NCBI GenBank assembly: GCA_002863125.1
Contig: PKEB01000035.1
Coordinates: forward strand, 1-33,871
Length of the DNA stretch: 33,871 bases
Reading direction: 5' to 3'
From: Flavobacteriales bacterium
GTDB lineage: Bacteria; Bacteroidota; Bacteroidia; Flavobacteriales_D; Sanyastnellaceae
Position numbers and translations under genes: made by a program. The stretch's first letter is position 1. Each line of letters opens with the position of its first letter. The notes under the pieces were generated by a model that saw nothing but the letters and a program-made list of their open reading frames with translations, was not told the origin of the DNA and searched no databases. This document shows positions 23,557 through 32,829 of this stretch, one piece after another.

Positions 23557-25983
23557 ATGTTTGAAGACCAACACGACGAAGAAGGATGGGGATTGAGTGA
23601 TGCCCAAGACCACGAGTTCATACCGCTGATCTCAGCTGAAGATGAGGAGGCGATGCAAAAAGAGGAGGTGCCCGAGGCCCTCCCGCTGCTGTCCTTGCGT
23701 AATACGGTATTGTTCCCTGGTGTGGTTATACCGATAACGGTTGGCCGGGACCGGTCCATCCGCCTGGTCAAGGAAGCCCACAAGCTCGAGCACCGCATTG
23801 GTGTCGTGAGTCAGAAAAACGACGACATTGAAATCCCCAACGGCGAGGACCTCAACGAAGTCGGAACCGTCGCGAAGGTCATCAAGATGTTGCGCATGCC
23901 CGATGGCAGCAACACGGTCATCCTCCAAGGCCAAAAGCGATTCAAGTGGACGGAAATCGTTCAAGAGGAACCGTACATGAAAGCTCGCGTCGTTGAGTAC
24001 GACACGGAAAACCTTCCACCCAAAGACGAAGAGCACGAAGCGCTGATGCAGAGTTTGAAGGAGCTCGCCGTCGAGATCATTCAACTCAGCCCGAACATTC
24101 CTTCCGAAGCCGGTTTTGCCATCAAAAGCATCGAGAGCTTGACCTTCCTGGTCAATTTCATCGGTTCCAACATGAACGCTCCGGTGAAAGAAAAGCAGGC
24201 ACTGCTCGAAGTGGCGGGCATCAAGGCCCGCGCAGGCCGGGTATTGGAATTGCTCAACAAGGAAAAGCAGATGCTCTCACTCAAGCGCGACATCCAGACC
24301 AAGGTCAAGGGCGAACTCGATCAGCAGCAACGCGAGTATTTTCTCAATCAGCAGCTGAAGCAAATCCAAGAAGAACTCGGCAACAACCCCCAAGCACAGG
24401 AAGTCGCCGAGCGCAAGTTGCGCGCTGAATCCATGGACTGGCCGGCGCACGCCAAGGAGGCGTTTGACAAAGAAATCCTCAAGCTGGAGCGCATGAATTC
24501 CCAGAGTGCGGAATACAGTGTGCAGGCCAACTACGTCGACTTGATGCTGGATTTGCCTTGGGAAAAGAAATCCCTCGACAACTTCGACCTTCACCACGCA
24601 CAAGCTGTGCTTGACGAAGACCACTACGGCCTCGAAAAGGTGAAGGAACGCATCATTGAACACCTCGCCGTTCTGAAGATTAAAGGCGACCTCAAGGCCC
24701 CCATCATTTGCTTGTACGGTCCTCCGGGCGTCGGAAAGACGTCACTAGGACGCAGCATTGCCAAGGCCCTCGGTCGTGAATACGTGCGGATGAGCCTGGG
24801 TGGGCTGCGCGATGAAGCGGAAATCCGCGGGCACCGCAAAACGTACATCGGCGCCATGCCCGGTCGCATCCTGCAGAACTTGAAAAAGGCCGGCACGTCC
24901 AATCCGCTTTTCGTGCTGGACGAAATCGACAAACTCGGTCGCGACCACCACGGCGACCCGTCGAGCGCCATGCTTGAAGTCCTGGATCCGGAACAGAACA
25001 GCGCTTTCCATGACAACTACCTCGACCTCGATTACGACTTGAGCAACGTCATGTTCATCGCTACGTGCAACAGCCTCGCCTCCATTCAGCCGGCCCTTCG
25101 CGACCGCATGGAGATCATCGAAGTCACCGGTTACACGGTGGAGGAAAAGGTCCAGATTGCCAAGCGCCATCTGGTGCCCAAGCACCTCACCGAGACCGGC
25201 ATCACGTCGAAGCAACTCAAACTTCCGGTGAAGACCATCGAGACCGTGGTTGAACAATACACCTCAGAAAGCGGCGTGCGTGGCTTGGAAAAACGCATCG
25301 GTAAACTCGTGCGCAACCGAGCGAAGGAACTCGCCCTCGAAGAGGAATTCACGGTTGAAGTCACCGCTGACCAGCTTCCCGACGTCCTCGGTCCCTCCCG
25401 CGAAAAAGACCGCTACCAAGGCAACGACACACCGGGGGTTGTCACCGGGCTCGCCTGGACTCCGCACGGTGGAGACATCCTATTCATTGAAACATCCCTC
25501 ACGAAAGGCAACGGCAAACTGACCCTAACCGGAAACTTGGGAGACGTCATGAAGGAAAGTGCCATCATCGCGCTTGAATACATCAAGTCTCACGCGGAAG
25601 AACTCGGCTTGGACGCCGACGAATTGAACAAGCGCAATGTGCACCTGCACGTACCGCAGGGTGCAATCCCCAAAGACGGCCCGAGTGCGGGCATCACGAT
25701 GGTCTCGGCGATGGTCTCGGCCTTCACCCGACGCAAAATCCGCAAAGCGGTTGCGATGACCGGTGAAATCACCTTGCGCGGTCAGGTACTGCCAGTTGGG
25801 GGCATCAAGGAAAAAATCCTTGCCGCAAAACGCGCCGGAATCAAAGAAATCATCCTCTGCGAGCGCAACCGCCAAGACATCGACGAGATCGACGCGCGGT
25901 ACCTCAAAGGGCTTACCTTCACTTTCGTTTCGGACATCATGGAAGTGGTGAACCGAGCCGTGTTGCAAACCAAAGTCGGGTAA
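23557..25983 (+). CDS. lon: ATP-dependent Lon protease
   Basis: This 808-residue protein has the full LonA layout. The N-terminal substrate domain (~40-245; LPLLSLRNTVLFPGVVIPI) is followed by a coiled linker (~245-330). The AAA+ module has Walker A GPPGVGKT (388-395) and Walker B LFVLDEID (451-458). The protease domain has the dyad Ser710 (KDGPSAG) and Lys753 (GGIKEK), 43 residues apart as in E. coli Lon. It degrades misfolded and regulatory proteins in the cytoplasm. An acidic ~30-residue N-terminal extension precedes the conserved part. It is the first gene of a tightly spaced series (porQ starts 2 bases after its stop). Confidence 0.96.
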   Translation: MFEDQHDEEGWGLSDAQDHEFIPLISAEDEEAMQKEEVPEALPLLSLRNTVLFPGVVIPITVGRDRSIRLVKEAHKLEHRIGVVSQKNDDIEIPNGEDLNEVGTVAKVIKMLRMPDGSNTVILQGQKRFKWTEIVQEEPYMKARVVEYDTENLPPKDEEHEALMQSLKELAVEIIQLSPNIPSEAGFAIKSIESLTFLVNFIGSNMNAPVKEKQALLEVAGIKARAGRVLELLNKEKQMLSLKRDIQTKVKGELDQQQREYFLNQQLKQIQEELGNNPQAQEVAERKLRAESMDWPAHAKEAFDKEILKLERMNSQSAEYSVQANYVDLMLDLPWEKKSLDNFDLHHAQAVLDEDHYGLEKVKERIIEHLAVLKIKGDLKAPIICLYGPPGVGKTSLGRSIAKALGREYVRMSLGGLRDEAEIRGHRKTYIGAMPGRILQNLKKAGTSNPLFVLDEIDKLGRDHHGDPSSAMLEVLDPEQNSAFHDNYLDLDYDLSNVMFIATCNSLASIQPALRDRMEIIEVTGYTVEEKVQIAKRHLVPKHLTETGITSKQLKLPVKTIETVVEQYTSESGVRGLEKRIGKLVRNRAKELALEEEFTVEVTADQLPDVLGPSREKDRYQGNDTPGVVTGLAWTPHGGDILFIETSLTKGNGKLTLTGNLGDVMKESAIIALEYIKSHAEELGLDADELNKRNVHLHVPQGAIPKDGPSAGITMVSAMVSAFTRRKIRKAVAMTGEITLRGQVLPVGGIKEKILAAKRAGIKEIILCERNRQDIDEIDARYLKGLTFTFVSDIMEVVNRAVLQTKVG

Positions 25984-25985
25984 CC

Positions 25986-27023
25986 ATGAAATGCATTCGT
26001 GCCACCGTACTCACGCTCGTCACATTCCTAGGTGCGCATTCGGGATATGGCCAAGACCAGGAATCGCTCATCTTCGAATTGGCCGGAGATGCTCGGGGGG
26101 CAGCGTTGGGCGGAGCGGTGATGGCCGACCTTGATTCGGATGTTCACGGAGCTGGACTGAATCCGTGCCTCATCGATACGGCACGCCAGGGAGATATCAG
26201 CATTGACTACGTCGACTATTTCGCCGGTATGGGCATGACGGCGGTCAACTACCAACTGAAGCCGAAGGGCCGGTGGGACATGCAGCTCGGAAGCCGCTTC
26301 ATGAACCTCGGGACGTTCTCCGGATACGACGCTGCCGGCAACCCGACCCAAGACTTTCAGGGAGGTGATCAGATGATCTATTTCGGCACCTGCCGTGCGA
26401 TCGACTCCGTCTGGACATGTGGCGCGCAAGGCTTCATCGGAAGCCGCCACTTGAACCGCGAAGTTGCCGGATGGGCGGGCTTGGAAGCATTCGTGCACGC
26501 CCGATGGGTGGCGAAGCGGCTCGCCGTGGGCATGGCCGTTACCGGTGCGGGCTACCAGTGGGGACTGAAAGGCTCCCAACCAACAGGTGCGTTGCCATAC
26601 AACGTGCAAGTGGCCTTGACCAAAGGCTTCAACAACGCCCCTTTCCGCATCTACTTGAAAGCACAGCATTTGCAAACCTGGGACCTCGCCCCGCCCGGCA
26701 CCTACGACGACACCATCGATCCCATCACCCAAGAAGTCGTCACAAACTCCACGTTCAAATTCGGGGATCAGTTGATGCGCCACGTCACCATCGGAACTGC
26801 ATTGTCCGCTGGAGAAACCATGGAAATTTGGTTTGGTTTCGATTACCGCCGGCGCACCGAGCTCATGGCTACGGACCGAATCAATGGCAATGGGTTTTCG
26901 TTTGGAACCCAGTTTCAGTTCGGAAAATTCGGCGTGCGCATCGGCCGTTCGCGGTATCACTTTGCCGGTGCTTCGACCCACATTGGAATCCGCTTCAATC
27001 CGCGGCAATTTGGGCGCTCATAA
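25986..27023 (+). CDS. porQ: Type IX secretion system protein PorQ
   Basis: This 345-residue protein has a signal peptide (1-22, ending GYGQ). It has a PorV/PorQ-like beta-barrel character with alternating aromatic strands and a C-terminal IGIRFNPRQF. The opening of the mature part (LAGDARGAALGGAVMADLDSD, then NPCLID) matches the PorQ family. PorQ is an outer-membrane component of the type IX secretion system that helps attach cargo. The position between lon and cmk supports the call, since porQ-cmk adjacency recurs in Bacteroidota by my recollection. The window also contains a CHU_C cargo protein that needs this system. Confidence 0.8.
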   Translation: MKCIRATVLTLVTFLGAHSGYGQDQESLIFELAGDARGAALGGAVMADLDSDVHGAGLNPCLIDTARQGDISIDYVDYFAGMGMTAVNYQLKPKGRWDMQLGSRFMNLGTFSGYDAAGNPTQDFQGGDQMIYFGTCRAIDSVWTCGAQGFIGSRHLNREVAGWAGLEAFVHARWVAKRLAVGMAVTGAGYQWGLKGSQPTGALPYNVQVALTKGFNNAPFRIYLKAQHLQTWDLAPPGTYDDTIDPITQEVVTNSTFKFGDQLMRHVTIGTALSAGETMEIWFGFDYRRRTELMATDRINGNGFSFGTQFQFGKFGVRIGRSRYHFAGASTHIGIRFNPRQFGRS

Positions 27024-27038
27024 TCGGTTTACTTGCGT

Positions 27039-27046
27039 TAAATTGC
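27039..27046 (+). promoter_or_regulatory. Possible internal promoter before cmk
   Basis: TAAATTGC resembles TAnnTTTG with an imperfect 3' end, 7 bases before the cmk ATG at 27054. It lies in the 30-base gap after porQ. It may add a near-leaderless cmk transcript to read-through from lon-porQ. Confidence 0.25.
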
Positions 27047-27053
27047 ATCCCCG

Positions 27054-27752
27054 ATGGAACAGCGTAAAATCAACATTGCAATCGACGGCCATTCTTCAGC
27101 CGGCAAGAGCACGATGGCCAAAGCGCTGGCCAAGGAGTTGAATTTTGTCTACGTCGACACCGGCGCGATGTACCGAGCTGCGACGCTTTTTTGCATCAAG
27201 GAACGGCTGGTGGAAGGCAATGAAATCGATTCCAAAAAAATCGACCACGCCGTGGACCGCATGTACATTGGCTTCAAGTACAATCCTAAAACGGAACAAC
27301 CCGAAGTGCACTTGGGTGGAGCGAATGTCGAGGAGGAAATCCGTTCCTTGGAAGTAGCGAAAAAAGTAAGCCTAGTCGCCGCCATTCCCCGCATTCGCCA
27401 CAAGCTGGTGGAATTGCAACAGCGCATGGCTGAAACCGGAGGGGTCATCATGGACGGCCGCGACATAGGAACCGTGGTCATGCCCGATGCAGAATTGAAG
27501 TTTTTCATCACGGCCGACCCCCAAGTGCGTGCTGCCCGACGCGTGGACCAACTGAAGGAAACGAATCCCGAGGCGAAATTTGACGATGTGCTCAACAACC
27601 TCGTCGAACGCGACCGAATTGATTCGAGCCGAGCGGTAAGCCCCTTGCGCCAAGCTGACGATGCCATCGTTCTCGACAACAGCCATTTGACCCACGAAGA
27701 ACAGTTCCAGTTCTTGTTGGTGCATGCGCGCAAAGCGATGGCGGGCGAATGA
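27054..27752 (+). CDS. cmk: Cytidylate kinase
   Basis: This 232-residue kinase converts CMP/dCMP to the diphosphate in the cytoplasm. The P-loop is GHSSAGKS (12-19). VYVDTGAMYRA forms the nucleotide-binding region and IMDGRDIGTVVMP is the family's strongly conserved block. The lid segment has RAARRVDQL and ERDRIDSSRAVSPL. The length matches bacterial Cmk. The ATG lies 30 bases after porQ, and the stop overlaps the start of the next gene (ATGA), so cmk is probably part of the lon-porQ-cmk-GH3-bshA transcription unit. Confidence 0.95.
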   Translation: MEQRKINIAIDGHSSAGKSTMAKALAKELNFVYVDTGAMYRAATLFCIKERLVEGNEIDSKKIDHAVDRMYIGFKYNPKTEQPEVHLGGANVEEEIRSLEVAKKVSLVAAIPRIRHKLVELQQRMAETGGVIMDGRDIGTVVMPDAELKFFITADPQVRAARRVDQLKETNPEAKFDDVLNNLVERDRIDSSRAVSPLRQADDAIVLDNSHLTHEEQFQFLLVHARKAMAGE

Positions 27753-30691
27753 GATGGAACCTCTTGGCCGCTGCGTTTGCTAGCGCCTTATTCCAATTTT
27801 CCACGCCCTCATTCGGACAAGCGAAGCTGCCTGATTTTCTCGACGAGCCTCACACAGCCTATGCCGATTCAGTATTGGCCACCTTGACATTGCGTGAGCA
27901 AATCGCTCAATTGCTCATGCCACCCATTTATGCCCATGCTACGCGTGAGAACTGGGACGAGATGGAACGCTGGGTCGAAACCCATCAGTTGGGCGGCGTC
28001 ATCGCCATGCAAGGCGCACCTGCGCCCTACGCGGAGCGATTGCGTCGATTGCAAGACCGCGCTCAGATTCCACTACTGGTATCCACTGATGCCGAGTGGG
28101 GCTTGGGCATGCGCATCGATTCAACGCGTTCGTGGCCGCGCGCCTTGACCTTCGGCGCCGCCAATGACACGGCCCTCACGCGCGCCTTTGGCCGTGAGGT
28201 CGGACAATCATTGCAGGCCATGGGCATGCACGTCAACTTCGCTCCAGTGGTGGATGTCAACAGCAACCCGGCCAACCCCGTCATCGGCAGTCGGTCGTTC
28301 GGAAGCAGCACCGAATTGGCTGGGGTCTTGGGGAGCGCCTACTCCAAGGGCCTTCAAGATGTCGGAGTGCTCGCAACAGCCAAGCACTTCCCTGGACACG
28401 GCGACACGGACGCCGACTCGCACTATGCCTTGCCCATCATCCGACACGATCGGAGTCGGCTAGATTCCATCGAGCTCGCTCCATTCCGAACGTTGATCGA
28501 GGAAGGCGCGGGCGCTATTATGGCCGCGCACTTGTACATCCCTTCGCTCGACTCTACACCCAACCAACCCTCCACCCTGAGCCGCTCCATCGTTCAAGGC
28601 ATTTTGCGCGATGAATTGGGCTTTGAAGGCTTGGTGTTCACCGACGCCATGACCATGAAGGGCTTCACGTCCTTCACCCAAACTTCCACGCCCCACACGG
28701 ATGCATTGCTCGCTGGAAACGACGTGTTGCTTTTCCCGGGTGAACCCGCTGCAACGCTGGATGAGATCGAAGGACAGGTCCGCGCCGGACGATTGGATTC
28801 CGTGCTCATCGCGGACAAATGCCGCCGGGTGTTGGCCGCTAAATCTTGGACACAAGCCGCCCAAGCGCCGAAAGGCCAGTGGGACAGCAGCGCGGCCGAA
28901 GCACTGCACCGACAAGTCATCAGCAAGGCACTCACGGCCGTCAAAAACAACGCCCCCGGACTTCCTTTCGGTGCGCACGTGCGGCGCGTGAAACAGGTTT
29001 TCGTGGGATTCGACCCGGGTGAGATGGAAACTAGCAGCGGGCTCATTCAATCCATCTTGGGCTCCAAGGCTGAAGTCAACGGGGCCGCCTTGACCAAGGA
29101 GGCATTCGAGTCCGCGGGCATGAGCCAACTGGACGAAGCGTTGAGCAGCGAGCCCGACTGGGTGGTGCTGCACATTGGCGGTACGTCGCACCGGGCTGCG
29201 AAAGGGCACGGGGTGTCGGACGCGGCCATCGACAAGATTGCCAAGTGCGCTGCGCAAGCGCACAAGCGCAACGTGCCTTTTGCATTGGTCATTTACGGCA
29301 GTCCTTACCTGCTCAATCGCTTGCCTGCGGCCATCGCCTTGAGCGACGCGGTCATTGTCGCGTACCAGGATGACAGCCGCACCGTGGGAGCGGTAGCGAA
29401 TGCTTTGACTGGTGCCGGTCCCGCAGGCGGTCACTTGCCGGTCGCCACCGAACATTTCCCATTGGGCCATGGAATGCCCTGGATGGGACGAATGCGGTTG
29501 GGGTTTTCTGCCACGTCCATCGCGACGGCTGCCACCATTGACAGCATCGTCATCGACGCCATCGATGGAGGAGCCATGCCAGGATGCCGCGTGGTGGTCG
29601 CGCATGAAGGCTCCATCGTTCACGACGGCATCTATGGAACATTGGACGGGGAACAGCCGGTGCAGGCAGGCACGGTTTACGATCTCGCGAGCATCACCAA
29701 AATTGCCGCCTCCACCCTGTCCCTGATGCGCCTTGAAGAGGAAGGCAGAATCGCACTCAACGCCAGCCTCGACACCTACCTCCCCGAACTCGAGGGCACG
29801 GACATGGGGAGCCGGCAACTGCGGGACGTGCTGTCCCACCGCGCGGGGCTTCAATCGTGGATTCCGTTCTACTTGGCGGCCCTGGAAGACAGCACTGCCT
29901 TTTCGCCGGTGCGCACAGAGGTTCATCCGGAACGCATTTCCGACGCGTGCTTCATGCGACCGGCCTGGCGCGATTCCATTTGGGACCGCATTGTGGCTTC
30001 TGAAGTAGATACCGTGGGCACACACCGCTACAGCGACTTGGGGTATTACGCCATTCAACGCATCATCGAAGGGCTTACCGGCCAAGGCCTTGATCCCTAT
30101 ACGGCCGAGCAATTTTACACCCCGGCACACTGGTCCAGCCTCGGGTTCAAGCCCGCGAAAACCACCGCTGCTTCGATTGCCCCAACCGAGGTGGACACCT
30201 TATTTCGCCGGTGCACCGTTCAAGGAGATGTGCACGACCCCGGCGCGGCGATGTTGGGCGGTGTTTGCGGACACGCGGGGCTGTTTGGAAATGCCTACGA
30301 TGTGGCCCGGCTGATGTACATGCTGCGGATGGGAGGGACGTATGGCGGCGTGGATTTCTTTCAACCGGAAACCATTCAAGCGTGGACCCAACGCGTGGAT
30401 CCCGACCCGGATCACCGAAAGGCCTGCGGCTTTGACCGCCCGGCCAACGAACCGGACGCGGGTCCAACCTGCGATGAAGTCAGTGAGTCGAGCTTCGGTC
30501 ATTCGGGGTTCACTGGAACGCTGGCTTGGGCGGATCCCGACCACGACATAGTTTTTGTGTTTTTGAGCAACCGCACCTTCCCTTCGGCTGAAAACCGAAA
30601 GCTCATTGATTGGGACGTTCGAACCAAAGTGCAACACCAAGTGTATAAAGCGTACGGGATTCCATCCCGTTTCAAGAGCGAATTGGAATGA
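27749..30691 (+). CDS. Fusion of GH3 beta-N-acetylglucosaminidase (NagZ-like) and serine beta-lactamase-fold domain
   Basis: This 980-residue exported protein has a signal peptide ending near SFGQ (24). The GH3 half (~35-400) has the NagZ hallmark KHFPGHGDTDADSH (212-225) and nucleophile Asp299 (VFTDAMTM). A Rossmann-like linker (~410-590) follows. The C-terminal half (~595-965) is a class C beta-lactamase/esterase-type domain with SITK (648-651), YSD (761-763), the DPGAAMLGGVCGHAGLFG block (830-847) and HSGFTG (918-923). Together it could cleave GlcNAc from muropeptides and act on a peptide or ester bond in envelope material. This architecture is known in Bacteroidota; the second activity is unproven. 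Start and stop both overlap neighbours by 4 bases. Confidence 0.88.
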   Translation: MRWNLLAAAFASALFQFSTPSFGQAKLPDFLDEPHTAYADSVLATLTLREQIAQLLMPPIYAHATRENWDEMERWVETHQLGGVIAMQGAPAPYAERLRRLQDRAQIPLLVSTDAEWGLGMRIDSTRSWPRALTFGAANDTALTRAFGREVGQSLQAMGMHVNFAPVVDVNSNPANPVIGSRSFGSSTELAGVLGSAYSKGLQDVGVLATAKHFPGHGDTDADSHYALPIIRHDRSRLDSIELAPFRTLIEEGAGAIMAAHLYIPSLDSTPNQPSTLSRSIVQGILRDELGFEGLVFTDAMTMKGFTSFTQTSTPHTDALLAGNDVLLFPGEPAATLDEIEGQVRAGRLDSVLIADKCRRVLAAKSWTQAAQAPKGQWDSSAAEALHRQVISKALTAVKNNAPGLPFGAHVRRVKQVFVGFDPGEMETSSGLIQSILGSKAEVNGAALTKEAFESAGMSQLDEALSSEPDWVVLHIGGTSHRAAKGHGVSDAAIDKIAKCAAQAHKRNVPFALVIYGSPYLLNRLPAAIALSDAVIVAYQDDSRTVGAVANALTGAGPAGGHLPVATEHFPLGHGMPWMGRMRLGFSATSIATAATIDSIVIDAIDGGAMPGCRVVVAHEGSIVHDGIYGTLDGEQPVQAGTVYDLASITKIAASTLSLMRLEEEGRIALNASLDTYLPELEGTDMGSRQLRDVLSHRAGLQSWIPFYLAALEDSTAFSPVRTEVHPERISDACFMRPAWRDSIWDRIVASEVDTVGTHRYSDLGYYAIQRIIEGLTGQGLDPYTAEQFYTPAHWSSLGFKPAKTTAASIAPTEVDTLFRRCTVQGDVHDPGAAMLGGVCGHAGLFGNAYDVARLMYMLRMGGTYGGVDFFQPETIQAWTQRVDPDPDHRKACGFDRPANEPDAGPTCDEVSESSFGHSGFTGTLAWADPDHDIVFVFLSNRTFPSAENRKLIDWDVRTKVQHQVYKAYGIPSRFKSELE

Positions 30692-31818
30692 AGAACCTGC
30701 GCATTGGCTTTGTGTGTTACCCCACGTTCGGGGGGTCCGGTGTGGTCGCCACTGAATTGGGCAAGGCCCTCGCGGACAAGGGGCACGAGCTCCATTTCAT
30801 CACGTACAGCGCTCCCGCGCGTATGGGGAGTTTGAAAAAAAACCTCTACTACCACGAGGTACGTGTCAGCGACTACCCGCTCTTCGATTACCAGCCGTAT
30901 GAACTGGTCTTGGCCTCGAAGATGGTCGAAGTGGCCAAAACCCATGACCTCGACCTGCTCCATGTACACTACGCCATTCCCCACGCGAGTGCCGCCATCA
31001 CCGCGCGTGATATCCTGGCCAAGGAAGGAATCAACTTGCCCATTGTCACGACGCTCCATGGAACGGACATCACCCTGCTCGGGAAAGACCCCGCATTCGA
31101 ACCGGTCATTGCCCACGCCATCAACGAATCCAATGCGGTGACGGCGGTATCGCACAGCCTCAAAAGCGACACGCTCGAATTATTCGGGGTTGATCGAGAA
31201 ATCGAGGTCATCCACAACTTCATCTGCCCTTCCCATTTTGAACGGGACGCCGACGAACAGTTCCGTCGATCTGCAGCCCCTAATGGCGAACCGATCATCA
31301 CACACATTTCGAATTTTCGACCGGTCAAGCGCGTTAAAGATGTGGTTGATGTGTTTGCAGCGGTTCGTTCGAAGCAACCGGCAAAATTGCTGCTCGTTGG
31401 CGACGGCCCTGAGCGATCGCGCGCCGAGAAACGCGCCGAAGACCGGGGTGTGCGAGCGGATGTCGTGAGCATCGGTAAAATCAAAAATCCCATTGAACCG
31501 TTGCTCGTCAGTGACTTGTTTTTGCTGCCGTCAGAAACAGAAAGCTTTGGCCTCTCCGCACTGGAAGCCCTTGCTGCGGGCGTGCCCGTAGTCGCCTCCG
31601 ATGCCGGCGGACTGCCCGAGGTTGTGGAACACGGGGTCAGCGGATACCTCGCGGCGGTTGGCGACGTGGAAGCCATGGGGCGTCACGCGCATGCCTTGCT
31701 CGACAACCCCGATCAACACGCTGCATTCAGGGCAGCTGCACAAGCCCGCGTTCAGGAATTTCACGTCATGAAAATCTTGCCGCATTACGAGGCCATCTAC
31801 CACCGGCTCACCCCGTAA
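30688..31818 (+). CDS. bshA: N-acetyl-alpha-D-glucosaminyl L-malate synthase BshA
   Basis: This 376-residue GT4-family glycosyltransferase shows diagnostic BshA motifs: CYPTFGGSGVVATELG (10-25), HVHYAIPHA (92-100) and TTLHGTDITLLG (121-132). It also has the E-x7-E nucleotide-sugar motif (Glu285, Glu293) in ETESFGLSALEALAAG. It joins GlcNAc from UDP-GlcNAc to L-malate, the first step of bacillithiol, a low-molecular-weight thiol used by many Bacteroidota. It overlaps the GH3 fusion gene by 4 bases (ATGA). bshB and bshC are not in the window. Confidence 0.94.
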   Translation: MKNLRIGFVCYPTFGGSGVVATELGKALADKGHELHFITYSAPARMGSLKKNLYYHEVRVSDYPLFDYQPYELVLASKMVEVAKTHDLDLLHVHYAIPHASAAITARDILAKEGINLPIVTTLHGTDITLLGKDPAFEPVIAHAINESNAVTAVSHSLKSDTLELFGVDREIEVIHNFICPSHFERDADEQFRRSAAPNGEPIITHISNFRPVKRVKDVVDVFAAVRSKQPAKLLLVGDGPERSRAEKRAEDRGVRADVVSIGKIKNPIEPLLVSDLFLLPSETESFGLSALEALAAGVPVVASDAGGLPEVVEHGVSGYLAAVGDVEAMGRHAHALLDNPDQHAAFRAAAQARVQEFHVMKILPHYEAIYHRLTP

Positions 31819-31828
31819 ATCCCATCGC

Positions 31829-32386
31829 ATGCCATCGTCTACCGTTCAATCCATTGGAGACCGCATCACCTATGCATGGCACGAGGATGCGTTGACCATC
31901 ATCATCGACCAGGCCATTCCACGCAGCCAGCGACTGATGCTCGAAGGCTGGTTTTTGGCTTGGTTGGGCGTAGGCGGAGCTACGGCCATGGAGATGGCCG
32001 GCGCCACAGGGAGTGACCGCACCTTCTTCCTCGTGTTCATGGCTTTCTGGGTGTTTTTTGCGTTCAGGGTGCTCAAGGTCATTTTGTGGCGGCGAATCGG
32101 AAGGGAAATGGTTCGCATCACGGCGGAAGGGATGAGTGTCAAAAACGCCTTCAATGACCTCGGCCACGCGCGCTTCTTCATCAAGGACAACATCAAGAAA
32201 ATGGAGGTCGTACAACGCGACCCGACCAAGTTCATGCAAAACCTCGATCAGAGCTTTTGGATAATGGGCGGTGACTCCCTCCAGTTCACCTACCTCCGAG
32301 GACGCTTTGTGCTGGGCAAGCAACTCGACAACAAATCCGCTGCGCAACTCGCCAAGCTTATTGACAAGGGACTGAGGAAGTTTTGA
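31829..32386 (+). CDS. Small membrane protein with two helices and PH-like tail, function unknown
   Basis: This 185-residue protein starts 10 bases after bshA on the same strand. An N-terminal cytoplasmic segment (~1-36) precedes two adjacent membrane helices (~38-58 and ~65-88), then a soluble part (~95-185). That part has alternating strands (REMVRITAEGMSVKNAF, FFIKDNIKKMEVVQRD, DSLQFTYLRGRFVLG) and a final helix (SAAQLAKLIDKGL). The pattern resembles bacterial PH-like domains on membrane hairpins. It has no cysteines, so a thiol role is unlikely despite the bshA neighbourhood. I do not recognise a named family. Confidence 0.7.
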   Translation: MPSSTVQSIGDRITYAWHEDALTIIIDQAIPRSQRLMLEGWFLAWLGVGGATAMEMAGATGSDRTFFLVFMAFWVFFAFRVLKVILWRRIGREMVRITAEGMSVKNAFNDLGHARFFIKDNIKKMEVVQRDPTKFMQNLDQSFWIMGGDSLQFTYLRGRFVLGKQLDNKSAAQLAKLIDKGLRKF

Positions 32387-32396
32387 CGCCGCTGAA

Positions 32397-32825
32397 TTAT
32401 TTAAAAATAATTGACTCCAGCACGGACATGTAGCCCCGGACACCAAGGCCGCTGACGCCCCCTGCGCAGACTTCGCGCACGAGTGAAGTCTTGCGGAATT
32501 CCTCGCGGGCCTCAGGATGCGATATGTGAACCTCGTACACGGGTGCATCCACTGCCGCAATCGCGTCGCGTATGGCGACGCTGGTGTGGGTGTACCCGCC
32601 GGGGTTGATCAAGATGGCATCGGCATCAAATCCGTTTGCTTGAATGGCATCGATGAGTTCGCCTTCGACATTGGATTGAAAACAGATGACTTCCACGCCA
32701 TGCGCCTGCCCGAAAGCAACCCAACTCGCCTCCAAGTCCTCCAGGGTTTGATGGCCGTACACACCAGGCTCCCGAGTGCCCAACAAGTTCAAGTTGGGCC
32801 CATTCAATATGGCAATGCGCTTCAC
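32397..32825 (-). CDS. aroQ: Type II 3-dehydroquinate dehydratase
   Basis: This 142-residue enzyme dehydrates 3-dehydroquinate to 3-dehydroshikimate in the shikimate pathway. Key residues are visible: NGPNLNLLGTREPGVYG (8-24) with Arg18 and catalytic Tyr23, Asn74 and His80 (INPGGYTHTS), His100 (EVHIS) and Arg111 (EEFR). Length matches the dodecameric type II family. The start is GTG at 32825, four bases after a perfect TAACTTTG promoter box, predicting a leaderless GTG-initiated mRNA. It lies 9 bases after the transporter stop on the same strand and converges on the small membrane protein gene with a 10-base gap. Confidence 0.95.
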   Translation of the reverse strand: MKRIAILNGPNLNLLGTREPGVYGHQTLEDLEASWVAFGQAHGVEVICFQSNVEGELIDAIQANGFDADAILINPGGYTHTSVAIRDAIAAVDAPVYEVHISHPEAREEFRKTSLVREVCAGGVSGLGVRGYMSVLESIIFK

Positions 32826-32829
32826 ACGA

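Noticed and set aside
26028-27008. 326-codon frame antisense to porQ
   Set aside because: Shadow of the PorQ frame without protein-like features; PorQ has a signal peptide and family motifs.
28460-30130. 556-codon open frame antisense to the GH3/beta-lactamase fusion
   Set aside because: No recognisable motif or signal, and composition is typical of a shadow frame; the + strand gene is secure.
32395-32412. AT-rich perfect inverted repeat at the aroQ 3' end as a terminator
   Set aside because: It lies within the last aroQ codons, has no GC stem, and is explained by Ile-Ile-Phe-Lys coding plus the stop.
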